64,000 nt of DNA. Origin: Epiperipatus broadwayi (lineage: Eukaryota > Onychophora > Udeonychophora > Euonychophora > Peripatidae). This document shows, one piece after another, positions 47,721-59,570 of the stretch. The stretch's first letter is position 1. Each line of letters opens with the position of its first letter. The notes under the pieces were generated by a model. The model searched no databases. It was given only the letters and a program-made list of their open reading frames with translations, and was not told where the DNA came from. A program made the position numbers and the translations under genes. The stretch is taken from assembly GCA_028023455.1 (NCBI GenBank), contig JAQFVV010000031.1, positions 3,412,001-3,476,000 of the forward strand. Reading direction: 5' to 3'.

Positions 47721-50175
47721 TATATATATATATATATTATTGCAATTATTAATGATAGTATATTGTTTGGTAGTAAGTGCATTAAAAATCATCATTCTTA
47801 TATTAATAAAAATTGTTTGTATTTTTAAATTGCTTTATATCATGTATGTATGTGTATATTTATTGTAAAATAATAATAAATTATTGATCTTTTGTGAAGT
47901 GGATAGGAATTTTTTTTCATACAAGTTTTACAATTATAAGGTCATAATTCTATGAATTTTTGGTAAATGAAGTTATGATATGAGAAGCCCTTGCATATAT
48001 AGTTATAGTACAAGACTGACTGAAAATCTCATATTATCATAATTTAAAACTCATAAGTTTGTTGCTATATATAACAGCTAATATCTTGTATCAATAATGA
48101 ACCCAATAGATAACTTTATAATTATTTGATTCTTAAAAAAAAGAAATGAATCAAAGCTGGAAATAATTGAGTAATAAGGAGCAAAAAGGAAATGTATTTG
48201 TTGCTATATATAAAGATTTTGTAGGGAATGAATGTTTTAATTTGGTTAACTGGGCTTATAGACTATGTATATAAACTTCTAACTTTAAGAATGTTTTAAT
48301 TTTGTATTACATCACAAGAATGGATCTTTTCTAATGCTCAAACCATATATACTTTCTGTGTAGAAATACAAGTATCATCAAAATATAAACTGTATTATAT
48401 TATTGTTAAAATGTAAAAATAAAATGTTCTTATAAACTTAACCACTGTTTAGATTTAATTATCTTTTCTCAAATCTAAAGCATGCATACATGCAAGCCAG
48501 TGATCATATAATATCATATGTAAGAGCAAAATACTATTTTTGCATCAACTATTTATAAAAGTTAACCATATGCCCAAAACATAGTACTACAAAAATCAAA
48601 TTTTAAAATATAATTTTTAAAATATTATAAAATTTAAAACTTTAAGATGTAGACCTCAAAATATATATGTAAAATATAAAACTAAAAGTAAAATTTAAAA
48701 AAACAACTTCACATTTGTATACATTAACAAATCCCTATTCAAATCTATACTTTAAGGTTTTTAATTTTTCAACTCTATATTTTAGATTTATATTTCATGT
48801 CATAAAAAATTTATATAAATTACTATAGGCTATTTTAAAATAACTATTACTAGTCAACCACAGAGCTTGGATTGGATATTTGACACTGTTATTACCACTC
48901 ATTCTTTTAACCAATCATCGTAATATAAAATTACAATATTATTTTCAAACAATCATAGTAAAATATAATTCTTGCTTTGATCTGCAATTTGTTTTTAAAT
49001 ACAGGGTGATCAGCTTAGACTAATCAATTATCATTAACAATAACCATTACTATTAAAGATATAAATATAATTAATCATTGTTAATGAATACACAAATTGA
49101 TAATAATATGACCATTAAAGATGTCATAATTTTGTCGCACAATGGTAGCCAAGCAGTTTAAGTCTGGTTACAAATCATTAACCAACATTATCAATATCGT
49201 TACAAATATGGTAACTTACTCCAATCTAAATCCAATATAAATATCACTGATATAATTACATACACAGAAATCTACTCTGCACTGAACACCATTATTAATT
49301 GATTACAAAATGGTAGTCAGTTTGGGAATTATTTACCTTTTTTTCATATTTCTTTATTCGTATATTTTAAATGTGTCTAGACTTTGAAAGTTTTATAAAC
49401 ATCAAATTTAATTTATGGTTAAGCTACATTCACATTGCTAATTTTCATTTCTATCTCAACATTAGCTATATAAAACTTGTACACTATTTTACTGTAATTC
49501 TTTGGTATGAAATGTTTATAAAGATTTATATATTTAATTATACCGCCTCTGTATTAATCCCAAACACAATATAATTAACACAGTTCTGACAACATATCAC
49601 AAATGTTGAAGAAATATCATGTTTTTATATAATGGTTTGTGGAAATGCATGATTTAAGTTTGAGAAAATATTTGATCTAATAATTAGATCACTTTTTAAT
49701 AAAATTTTACTTTTACATTTTATTGCTAGTGTATTTTTGTTTATTTTTTGTTATTATATACATATGAATACAATTTTACTTAAAATGCTTAAGATATATA
49801 AATATCTTACAAATGAATTAAAGAATCAATTTTTATTTTTATATGCAGTGCAATAAAAATAATTCCTCACTAGAATTTTTTATTTTTTTTTACTATATAT
49901 ATAGATTTTTTTCAAAAATGAAAATGTAACAAGTTCTTTTTTATTAAAAAATAACTTCTGGATCATTTAGCACTAAAAATGATTAATACACATAATCAAA
50001 TTAGTCTAAAAGTATTTATATCTATATTGTTTTTCATCCTAACAAATAGTTTTAAATTTTACTAAATAACTTTATCGACACGTCTTTTATGAGTGTATTT
50101 GAAACAGAAAAAAAAAATTAAAATAAAAAGGTTAATTAGTTAGTATTCAAGCATTAATAGGTTAGTATTGCACAA
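47721..50175. other. AT-rich DNA with no supported gene
   Basis: Dense TA-rich and A/T homopolymer sequence. No splice-bounded frame and no element ends. If the minus-strand gene ending at 50176 has a long 3' UTR, part of this could be transcribed. Confidence 0.45.
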
Positions 50176-50326
50176 TTAATATCGTTTTGCTCGGACCTCT
50201 GTTTGCCATGGAGCTAAAGGCTGTCCAGTCTCTTCAATTTCTATTTTGACTCCTCTTGCTGCAGCTGCGGCAGCGCGTGCTTCTGCTTCCCTTTTCTGTT
50301 TCTCCGCTAATGCTTCTCTGGCAGCT
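50176..50326 (-). CDS. Clear minus-strand terminal coding exon, product unidentified
   Basis: On the minus strand a good acceptor (tattttaaattgttccag) opens a 151-base exon of about half G+C in otherwise very AT-rich DNA. It encodes 49 residues and a TAA. A charged Ala/Glu/Lys/Arg-rich helix (AREALAEKQKREAEARAAAA) is followed by a short acidic strand (VKIEIEETGQPL) and a terminal APWQTEVRAKRY. This looks like a coiled-coil or surface-helix C-terminus ending in a conserved short motif, in a small cytosolic, nuclear or organellar protein. I cannot place the family with confidence. The composition contrast and sharp splice boundary make the exon itself secure. Confidence 0.8.
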
Positions 50327-50436
50327 CTGGAACAATTTAAAATAAATATATTCATCATAAATATGTGTTTAAATAAAATAAAAAATTTATTAGAACGTGT
50401 GTGTGTGTGCATATATGTCATAGCTACTTTTCTTAC

Positions 50437-50489
50437 TTCTTTACTATCACTAAAGGGGCCCGTTCTTACACGCGACTCTATGAGATTTA
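50437..50489 (-). CDS. Probable upstream coding exon of the 50.2-kb gene
   Basis: A second G/C-rich minus-strand island sits 110 bases upstream of the terminal exon. It lies between a tggtcgcag acceptor and a gtaaga donor and reads NLIESRVRTGPFSDSKE in the only frame without stops. The region between the islands holds a (GT)n run and looks like a short intron. With these splice sites the exit phase (0) does not match the entry phase of the terminal exon. Using the internal donor gtaaag after GATA, and the acceptor two bases later, restores the frame. The exact boundaries are therefore open, but both islands probably belong to one gene. Confidence 0.5.
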
Positions 50490-51200
50490 CTGCGACCACA
50501 AAGTGTGCTAAATTAATACTATATTTAGTACAACTTAAATGTTGTGATATCAAAATTTTTACAATATATCTTTAGATAAATGTATATAATTATAAAATAA
50601 ATTATATATAATTTATAAATTTAAATTAAATCTAACTTACTATTATAGTTAATCCATTAAAAATTTCACATCACTATACCTACCAGCTCATCTCACATTT
50701 TTATGCATGCCCACATATAATTTGTCATATACTATGAGTAGAAATAAAGATCTTAAGAATAAATTATATTAGAAATATCTTTATAATAAAATTTGAAATA
50801 CTATTTAAAAATATTGATAAAAATTGGCTAACACTGTAATGAGGTACATTATATTTAGTTAAATTTTATTATGCATCAAAATATAATTATTTAAATTTAT
50901 GTATTTCTAAACAAATATAAAATCGGCAGGTAGAATAATCTTGGGCTTATGAAAAAAAAAACTATCCAATCAACCCTATCTTTATTACTATATATTAATG
51001 TTATTCTTAATTAACTAATATATTAATTATCTAGAACCAAAAGTGATAAACCTTTTATATACAAGTTCAAGAGGTTTACAAATAATATCTATAAAGCTTG
51101 ATGTGGAAATCATCATAACATGATTACATCTCAAATGATATGTGCAAGAAAACAATAATAAAAACTTGATTGTTGCAGAATTTCATTGAGACAAGTTTAA

Positions 51201-51318
51201 AAGTCAAGTGTTTGTCTTGCGTTGTTAGCCGAGAGGTATCACAGCTGCCATGCAAGCAAGTAGTTGGTTGCAGACGGTTGTGGATTCGCATCCCGGCCAA
51301 TGCTATGACATATGAAAA
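51201..51318 (+). repeat. tRNA-derived SINE, family 1, unit A (first half of a dimer)
   Basis: After a GTCAAG lead the body GCGTTGTTAGCCGAGAGG starts at 51219. It continues through a tRNA-like arm to a B box (GGATTCGCATCC) and closes with CCGGCCAATGC, which can pair with the start like an acceptor stem. A TATGACATATGAAAA tail follows. Unit A has an extra stretch between the anticodon-like arm and the T arm compared with unit B. It is joined directly to unit B, forming a head-to-tail dimer. A second unit-A copy with target-site duplication lies at 56149-56258. Confidence 0.75.
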
Positions 51319-51412
51319 GTCAAGTGTTGGTGCCCTAGTGGTTAGCATAGCTGCCTTCCAAGTAGCTGGTCTGGGTTCACTTCCTGGTCAATACATTTGA
51401 CACATAAAAAAA
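51319..51412 (+). repeat. tRNA-Gly-derived SINE, family 1, unit B (second half of a dimer)
   Basis: It begins again with GTCAAG and then GTGTTGGTGCCCTAGTGG, GTTAGCATAGCTGCCTTCCA and a degraded B box (GGGTTCACTTCC), ending in CCTGGTCAATAC and a TTTGACACATAAAAAAA tail. The body follows tRNA-Gly(UCC) almost base for base, including the anticodon loop CTTCCAA. Stem mismatches and the added tail show it is a SINE and not a working tRNA gene. A better-matching unit-B copy lies at 58723-58800. Confidence 0.8.
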
Positions 51413-51479
51413 TTAATATAAAATTTCATAAGATAAATTTATAATTTATCACAAATTTTGACTTATAAAAACCAACATC

Positions 51480-53020
51480 AATTATTTAATAATGAGATAT
51501 TTGCTGCTGTACATTGGCCATGGAGGTTTTATATCAGGTTCATATTTTGTCATTTTTAGTAATATACATGATAAATTTAATTCAACATCATTTGATTTTG
51601 TAAACTGTTTTTTATAAAATTCATTTCAGAAAATAATGACTCACAAAACTTAGAAGAGAAAATCTATAATAAAGGTAGGCATTGCCAATTTTTTAAACAA
51701 GGTATTATTTCCTCTTCTGAAATGTTATTTATTATGCCAATTATTGCCAAATCATTTTTCAAAGTGACTAATTTTTGTTTCATATAGAACTGGAATAAAA
51801 TTGATTAAATGCATTTTTATATCTTCCAAATTTAACCCATCCAAAAATCTTCAAACTTTCAGACAAATAATAAATTTTGATGTTTTTTGTAAATTGTCTG
51901 AGCTGTGTGATCTTGAAGAAAAGTAAGTGATTATTGACTGAATAGCTATAAAAACAAACTCTTGTGGTAATTTAATTTGATCTGATCTTTCATGAAATTT
52001 TATATCTGCAAAAAAATTTTGTATTTAGAAAATATTGAAAATAATACCATGATTGAAAATTGGTAATTTAGCTTCAAATGCTTTGATTAAATTAAACATT
52101 ACAATAATTATTTTATTAACATCTTGTAGTTTAACATTTAATTTATTTAAATATATACCCAAATCAATAAAAAACATTAATTTGGAAAAACATTCAATAT
52201 CTATTCATTATTTATATTTTTTAATGATTCTTTCATTATATAAAAATATCTAATTTCATCTAAGCACCCAATCTTTGAAGACCTTTTCTATCTCTTAACT
52301 ATTGGATATTATATATATATATATAATCATTATATAATGAATTTATACCCTCATTTAATAATTCTAGCAAGTTTTGTTCATTTAAAGCACATGAAGATAT
52401 AAAACTGGTCAATTTAAAACTGGCCTTTGTACATAAAATCTACTGATATCTAAAGCAATGAAAATCCTAAATTAAATGTCTAATATTTTAACAAAACCAT
52501 TTTCCTCTTCAGTCAAACTGTGAGCACAATGAGCAGTTACTAAGAAAATTTGGAAAAGATCTATTTTGCGTATAGTGGACATATTTACAACTGCATTGCA
52601 AATATATATTCCTATTGTTGTTGTTGCTAATGGTATAAAGTTGATCCATTCCTCTTTGATATTGTTTCCAACCAATAATAATGAATAAAAATTGCTCAAC
52701 CAATTGATTCAGTTTTATCAGAACTCTCTTCAATATAGACAGAAATTAAACCAGAAGATTTACATGTATTTTTTGCTGATGAGTTATACTTTTAGTCATT
52801 TCAATGATTCTAACTAAAAGCATATCTTTTATTCTTTGAATATTTTTTTTCTTCTTATTTTTAAAATCTTTAAAGCAAACTGGTACTCATTTTAACTATA
52901 CTTCTTTCATATATTCTCCATCACTAAATAGTTTTTCATGTTTAGCAATTATGTTTGAGGCAATATTCTTCAGTCTATCAATTTTGAAACTCTCTGCTGT
53001 TTGATTCTGATATATATTTT
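51480..53020 (-). pseudogene. hAT-type (DUF4371) transposase pseudogene, second copy
   Basis: On the minus strand the frames follow the same transposase as at 16.5-18.5 kb. In order: NIIAKHEKLFSDGEYMKE (52.9 kb), CFKDFKNKKKK and QRIKDMLL (52.85 kb), EEWINFIPLATTTIGIYICN (52.6 kb), a variant of the catalytic-domain segment before GFVKILDI (52.48 kb), and a terminal MTKYEPDIKPPW near 51550. Nucleotide similarity to the first copy is evident at the 3' end (MTKYEP region). Stops and frameshifts are numerous. Terminal inverted repeats were not located with confidence. Confidence 0.7.
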
Positions 53021-53559
53021 TTATATCTTCACTAGTTAAATAGCTATAATATTTTTTTTTAAATTAAAATTAAATATATTTTTTATAATTTAAAAATATC
53101 ATTATTTTATTATATGCCTAATTTAAATTATCTTACAGCAAAAACTTAAGCAAATATACCTTTGTCATTATTTGTTTCCACCTACTTATCACCCACACAC
53201 ACAGAATGCATAATGAGGATATGTGATTACAGATAGAAAGAGTTTGGTAATTCTAAACATGAGTTATTTACAGCGTACCAACTCACATGAGGAAAATTCA
53301 TATTCGTTAGTTTCTTTTATGAAAAACTAAATTTTACCTGCACATATTTTATTAATTAAAAAAAAAAACTAAATAATTTATAAGTGTATCAAATAATATC
53401 ACCTAAACTTTGCTAGGGTAGAAAAACCAGGCAAGTCATTACAATTAGACATATTAATTTAGAAACATTTACTATATTTTTTTTCCTGTCTGTAATTCTA
53501 TGTACAAACTAATTTATTTATTGTAATGATTAGATATTACCTTTGAAAATTTATTTAGA
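53021..53559. other. AT-rich DNA between transposon relics
   Basis: Probably non-coding ends of the neighbouring hAT relic and LINE. It holds a short CA-rich run near 53195-53205 and long A/T runs. No gene seen. Confidence 0.45.
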
Positions 53560-55690
53560 TAAAAGAACTTTTTGAATAACAGATATTTTGATAAACAGCA
53601 TTCTACCTGCATAATAATATTTTCAAAGACACTGAAAATGGATATAAATTTGGGAAAACAAAAGGTATCTTTCAGGAAAATTATGAGATCAAAAAAAAGG
53701 CAATTAACAAATTGTAATTAAACAAAGATCAATGAGGTAGAAAGAATCTACAGAAAACTATACTGCAAAGACATCAATCAAGATATTTTTTATAAGATAT
53801 TTTACATAAAAGGATCTTTAACAATAGGAAATATGATTAGCCTTGTGACAAGAACCAAAAGATAAAACCACTAGAATTATTGGAATTTCATCAAAAATTT
53901 GTGGAAAACTAAAAAACAATCATTATATACATTGACTAAATTATAATTAATCTGAAAACTATTCAACAACCTACAGATTAAAGAAAAGTAAATTCTTATT
54001 CCTATACCAAAGAAAGAAATTATAACAAAATATGAAACTATCATCTATATTTCTGTTAACACATTCAATTAATATTATTCTAACAATTATAAATCATAGA
54101 GTAGAAAATCTATGTATTGCAAAATGTATAAGCTGGTTTCAAGAAAAACTTAAAATATATCATTAGTGGTAGATATTGGATAATATATAAGACACAGAAG
54201 ACCAGAAAAAAAATGTATTCTAATATTAAAGTGATTCAATTGTAATATTTATTAATGACAGTAGGGACCTCTGCAAATCTTTAACACAAGATTTATTTAA
54301 AAGACAAGATTTGCAGAGTTCCCTACTGTCATTTTTTTAGGCGCATAGTCTTAAGGTTATATCCTTAATAAATATTACTTTAAGTAATGAATATGCACTT
54401 TATAAATATAATTATTACAATGATTCAATAGACAATATTAAATAAAAAGTGTCTATATGAAACTAAAAGCTATAGTTAAAACAGATTATAGTGAAATAAA
54501 CTAGTTTTACATTAGCAAAGGAATTAAGACCACATACTGCCATTCTACCTACTCAACAGTGAATGAAGATAAATATGGACTCAAAGAGTGCTATTAATAC
54601 TGTATTTAAAGTGAAAATACAAAAGACTTTTAAGTAGGAAGGTTAAAGAATTAAATGAAATGACAAAATCATGTCTAAATTTGTACAAACCATTGATTAT
54701 TACAACGGAATTTGCAGAATGACTTTAAAATTGAAAATAAAATAATGATAACATAGAGATGATTGACAACTTTTGCCTCCTTGTATGATTCATCAAGGAG
54801 AAAAGATCTAGTAGTCAAGATAGAATAGCTTCAAATTATCATATTTTCTGTGACTATGGAATTTAAAGTTGAATGCTGAAAAAGAATACAAATAGTATTG
54901 AAAGAAAATAAACAAAATTTTTCTTAGTCAAATAGACATGAATTCTTCCCTAAAGCACAAATAACATATTAAAATTATTCTAACATGATCATATCATAAT
55001 TCATTACAAATGTATAATTCTTGTAAAGGTTGATGATGAAAAAAAAAATAGTTGACCAGCAATGAGCTGAATAGTCCTACTTATTGTAATAATGAATATG
55101 CCTCTGAGGAATCTAGAACACTTTGAATTTCAAAATTATACTAAAATCATATGATTTTATAGATCTTGTAGTCATTAAAAACCAATATGCACCAAAATAT
55201 AGCAAGCAATATAAAATATTAATTTTAGAAGTATTTAAACAATCTGAATATTAATAGAATTTATTTATTCTAAATGCTATTTATAGAATAAAAAAATCTG
55301 TAACAAGAAAATTTATGAATTTAAACATAGTGATCAATAAATGATGATATTGAATTTAATTAATGTTAAACTTATTTTAGACAGATTTAGTGACAATTAC
55401 TATTGTAATTATGGGATTGACTTAGCATTGATTTCTGGAAGTCAAATGAAAAAATTATTACAGAATGATTAAAATTAAATAGATGGCAAATCTGAACATA
55501 TTTATTGAAGGATAAGATGATCCCAAAGAATCTCAAAGTGACTTAAAAGACATGCGATATTGACTTTTAAACTGACAGTACATGGAAAAAAATAGAATAC
55601 AATGGAGAACTATGATTTAAAAAAATATTGAAGCCTATGGGCTGGAGGGCGATGCTGCAGAAGATGTTAAAATATAGCATAACAAATGTT
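53560..55690 (+). pseudogene. Dead LINE reverse transcriptase (LINE-c)
   Basis: Decayed plus-strand translation shows a non-LTR reverse transcriptase layout. NYWNFIKNLWK lies near 53.88 kb and LIPIPKKE near 53.99 kb (for PIPKKxxxxxxxxYRPISLL). YISVNTFN is followed by an AGFKK-like segment near 54.13 kb (for QAGFRxxxST). In the distal part, EMIDNFCLL lies near 54.76 kb (for VxxFxYLG), with SSSQDRIAS after it, and a WKKIEYNGEL-like C-terminal piece is near 55.58 kb. Motif A and FADD blocks are not recoverable. A small hairpin at 54257-54330 lies within it. The identification is weaker than for LINE-b. Confidence 0.45.
54257..54330. repeat. Compact hairpin with 24-bp stem
   Basis: Left arm 54257-54280 (GACAGTAGGGACCTCTGCAA plus ATCT) and right arm 54307-54330 are reverse complements with one mismatch, around a loop of 26 bases. 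The stem is richer in G and C than its surroundings. Size and shape resemble a miRNA-type precursor stem, but position inside a LINE relic and lack of any expression evidence make a small inverted repeat just as likely. Confidence 0.55.
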
Positions 55691-56132
55691 AAATAAGTCG
55701 ACTAAAGGACTAGCATATGATATATATATAGATGTATTTGTGTTGTATAATTATTGTAAAATAAATCCTCACCTTTTTCTTATTTATCTTGCTCTTTTTC
55801 TGTTATTACAGCTGATATACTTATGAGTCTGGTAGAGAGTAGGACAAGAGTTTTATTTTAGGTGTTCAAATTTTCTATTTTCTTGTTAATATTTCTAAAT
55901 ACCATTCATACTAGTTTCTACAAATACTATTATAAGATTTTCCATTTAAAACTGTTTATCAAGTCAACAAATCAAAGAATTTGACAAAAAGACATTCTTT
56001 AATGCATTTAATAGAGCAAAGTTATTTTAATTTTTAATTTCTAAAAAGTTATTCATTACCAGTGGCAGACAATTATAATTATGTCAATTACAAGAAAAAA
56101 ATAGCAAAACAAAAATAAATAAATAACACACT
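55691..56132. other. AT-rich DNA with no supported gene
   Basis: No open frame, exon signature or element end was seen. Confidence 0.5.
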
Positions 56133-56274
56133 AAAGATAAGTTTTGCAGTCAAGCATTGTTAGCTGAGAGGTCATCGCACCTACCTTGCAAACAAATAGT
56201 TGGTTGCAGACAGGTGTGGGTTCGTGTCCCGGCCGATGCTATGACATATGAAAAAAAAAAAGATAAGTTTTGCA
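56133..56274 (+). repeat. SINE family 1, unit A, with 16-bp target-site duplication
   Basis: The SINE body (GTCAAGCATTGTTAGCTGAG from 56149, B box GGGTTCGTGTCCC, CCGGCCGATGC, tail TATGACATATG and poly-A) is flanked by a perfect 16-bp direct repeat, AAAGATAAGTTTTGCA, at 56133-56148 and 56259-56274. The duplication and the A tail show insertion by LINE-type target-primed reverse transcription. The duplication is intact and the poly-A tail long, so the insertion is young compared with the other repeats here. Confidence 0.9.
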
Positions 56275-58722
56275 ATGACTATATAAGCTAATCTATGAAC
56301 CACAAAAACATTCGCATACAGAACATGTTGGTCACTATTATGTTTTAAAAAATCATTACTACATGTTTATAGAAAACTATCTGTGTGTGTATAAAATTAT
56401 TTTATTTCTTTTAAAATCATTTTGAAAATGGATGATCAGATTATAACCTGTCTTTATATCCTGATGTGCAATTTCTTGGAAATTATTTATCATTGCTAGC
56501 TGCCAATAATTTATTTACAGTACAGTATTTTAAATCATTTACTCTGCCATAGTATTTCATCAGTGTGATATAGTCAATTTTATAATTAATCATCTTTATG
56601 GAAATGTAGGAAGAAAAACAATTCACACTATGTATACATGTGTTATATCATCTCACAGGTAATTCTTGCACATTTTAATGAGATACCAAATATGTTGTTG
56701 TGATTTATAGTTGTTGAGTTACAACAATTTTTCTAAATGTTATATTTAAAAAAAAATATTTTTTTATAAAACAAAAATATTGCAAATTTATATATAAGGT
56801 TATTAGAATAAATTGATAGATAGGATGAGTGAGATAGATACAGTTTTAATTCTTATATTTTTATTTTACATTACTATTTTATATTTTGATGCAAAACTAC
56901 TTTTTATTATTAAAACATTTTTTTTTAGAATTTTAATTAAATTTTTTAATATTAATTTATAAAAGAAATTGGCCAAATAGTTATGCATACAATCAACATA
57001 TGTTTTTATGTAATATTTATATGTGCATATATACATATATGCACATAAATAAATAGTCCAATTCAGTTAAATATCTTATTTTGTTTTTCTATCTTTGTAA
57101 ATATCATTAATAAAATAAATATTTGGAAACAAATTAATAATAATTAATATATTTTTTAAGAGCAAAAAATCTCTAAATGTGTGTAAGAAAGGTTTGGTCA
57201 GAGATTGTGTTGGATAGATGAATAATGACTAGTATACACATATATCTATAGCTTATTTTAATTATTATTTAATGAAGAAAATGCTACTGTGATAAATATG
57301 ATTTCCGAAAAAAGATTTATCAAATGATTAACTTATTGTACATAAAATGATGAACTTTTTTTTCAAAGCATCAGTAAATAATTAAGGCATTTTATTATTG
57401 TTGTTGATATAAAATCAAAATAACTAAAGTTGGTTTCAACTTCATTATTTAATATCAAAGCAACAATATTTATTAATGTATCTTAAATAATCTTAATTAA
57501 TTTCTACTTGCTTACAAATCTTAAACTACAAAATTATCAACAATTATATTTTATTAATAATATTATATTGAAAGCAATTTAGTAATTTTTTTTTTTTTTA
57601 AAAGAGAGAAAAATTATGTAAAGAAAATAAATCAGGTTTAATATCTAGAGTAAAATAAAGTCTTTCAATTGCTTAGGAGATCATGTGACCTTTAAGTGCA
57701 AATCTGGCAAGTTGATCACAATATTATGGTAATTGGAAACTTTAACATGTTTTTTCCCCCTTTATTCTGCTGTGAATTGCGACTACCATCACTATGCTAA
57801 ACTGATGAAGTTGCAATCAATTGATCAAACTGAGGTGCTGTTTTTTTTTTTTACTTGATAAGCTAATAATTAATTGATCCAAAAAATTTGCTGCTTCAAG
57901 AAGATTAATTAATATCAGTTTAACTTTTGAATCTATTTTACTATCACCAGTACAGAATTAGGTAACATTAATGCTAATCCAATATAAAGGTCTTTATGAT
58001 CATTAATTTAAATTAGAGATTATTTTAAGTTTTTTAATTATTTCAAAATATTGTTCTTTTTTTAACTTCTGAAGATTTTATATTAACTCAAATTATATAC
58101 AATGTAGTATATATTTTTCCATTAGTCAATTATTTTTGTATTACTAAAGTTCAAACTATTTGTATTATATATGTTTGTTTCCTTAATCTATTAATGCAGT
58201 ACTTGGAAATTCAAATGATGCAATTAGTAGTTTTATTTTGGACTTGAATTCTTGAGGAATGAGTATTTTTAAAAAATCAATTCATTCATTTCTTTACTTA
58301 AAGTAATGTATAAAATATTTTTCCCACACAATTATAATTTTAAATCCTAAATTATTATTATGTATATTTTTATTTGTTATGTTTGGATACAAATGTAAGC
58401 TTTAAATTTCAAATTATAAAATCATATATGTTTCATGGTGACTCATTACGATTCTTTAACCGTAACTAAAAATAATTTTTTGATTTTACTTCAACGGATA
58501 AAAGTTTTTATTTTTATTCATTCAATTGTCCATTGCGCAATATTTTTTTTGACTCATAAAAAAAAAAAAAGAAGAATGCTTTAAAATGTTGTTTTGTTTT
58601 TTGTTGTTTTTTTTAAAAAAAAAAGTATTCTGTTTATAAATAGTCTATAAAATATAATTATTTATTAACTCTTATAATACTAAAATGTAGTTATACTTTT
58701 TGGCTGTGTTATATACTATGCA
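56275..58722. other. AT-rich DNA with no supported gene
   Basis: Contains a palindrome with TTATATGTGCATATATAC arms near 57018-57052 and A/T homopolymers, for example near 57588-57600 and 58558-58570. A 14-codon frame after an acceptor-like site at 56659 is too short to call. Confidence 0.45.
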
Positions 58723-58800
58723 ATCAAGCGTTGGTGGCCTAGTGGTTAGCATAGCTGCCTTCCAAGCAGCTTGCCCGGGTTCGCAGACATATGAAAAAAA
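58723..58800 (+). repeat. tRNA-Gly(UCC)-derived SINE, family 1, unit B monomer
   Basis: After ATCAA the body GCGTTGGTGGCCTAGTGGTT, AGCATAGCTGCCTTCCAAGC, AGC, TTGCCCGGGTTCG matches tRNA-Gly(UCC) through the A box, anticodon loop and first half of the B box. The expected ATTCCCGGCCAACGC end is then missing, and the sequence goes directly to the family tail CAGACATATGAAAAAAA. The deletion removes half the acceptor stem, so it is not a tRNA gene. Confidence 0.85.
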
Positions 58801-59439
58801 ATACAATAATGCAGTTAATTAAATTTTTAAAAAAAATCTATAAACTTTACCTTAATTAACCAATATAAATAAAAGATTTTTGTTTTGACTCTAAATACTT
58901 TATATTAATATACTACTAATTTTTAAATTGTTGTATAAGTATATAGATGCACATATGTATATGTTTAGATATTTGAGCTTATTACAGTATATAGAAGTAT
59001 ATGTGTGCATTTTAAATTATTTTATTTACGTGGGTCTGGGTGTTCCACTATATAGAAATGTAAACAAAAAATATATAAGTTATCCATTGTATATGGATAA
59101 CTATAGGAAGCTATAAATAATTATTAAATATATTAAAAAATATGATTAATTTTTGTGAATGTATTAAATTTACAGGAAATAATAAAGATTTTAAAAATAT
59201 TAATTAAGGGACACATTGTAATCATTATGGTCTATTATAAATATTCTGTCATGTGACATAAATGTAACAATCTTATTACAACAACAGACCTGTGAATAGT
59301 AATATTTAATATAAATATAATTTTTCCATTTAATTATTAATTTGTAATTAATGATAGCAGAAAAATAAATTAAAATATATTTATATTCATCAAAAAATAA
59401 AAAGACCTTATCAATAAAGCACAAAAATACACCAAAAAT
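58801..59439. other. AT-rich DNA with no supported gene
   Basis: The open frames on both strands (for example 58928-59116) are Y/I/K/L-rich and have no splice context. No repeat end was identified. Confidence 0.5.
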
Positions 59440-59570
59440 CCTAGCACCTGAGAAAAGTCAATAGCTAGAAACTGGGCTGAAGCTGGAAATAATTTTTAGA
59501 TAGAGATTCTAAATGCTTTTCCTTGTGGCATTTATTAATAAAGCTTGTGAGAGCTATTAGCATGCTCTTT
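59440..59570. repeat. Diverged foldback family F fragment
   Basis: The order CTGAGAAAAGTC, AGCTAGAAACTGGGCTG, AGATAGAGATTCTAAATG and TGTGGCATTTATTAATA follows the right arm of family F (CTGACGAAAGCC, AGCTAGAAACTAGTCTG, AGATAAGGATTTTATGC, TCTGGCATTCATTGATT) with many substitutions and a small deletion. It is the oldest-looking member in the window. Confidence 0.45.

Noticed and set aside
50246-50575. A 109-codon plus-strand frame opposite the 50.2-kb exons.
   Set aside because: It is the antisense shadow of the G/C-rich minus-strand exons; the minus strand has the splice sites and natural residue usage.
51219-51394. Functional tRNA-Gly genes.
   Set aside because: Stems are mismatched, the B box is altered in unit B, unit A has an extra segment, and both carry the same non-tRNA tail and dispersed copies, so they are SINEs.
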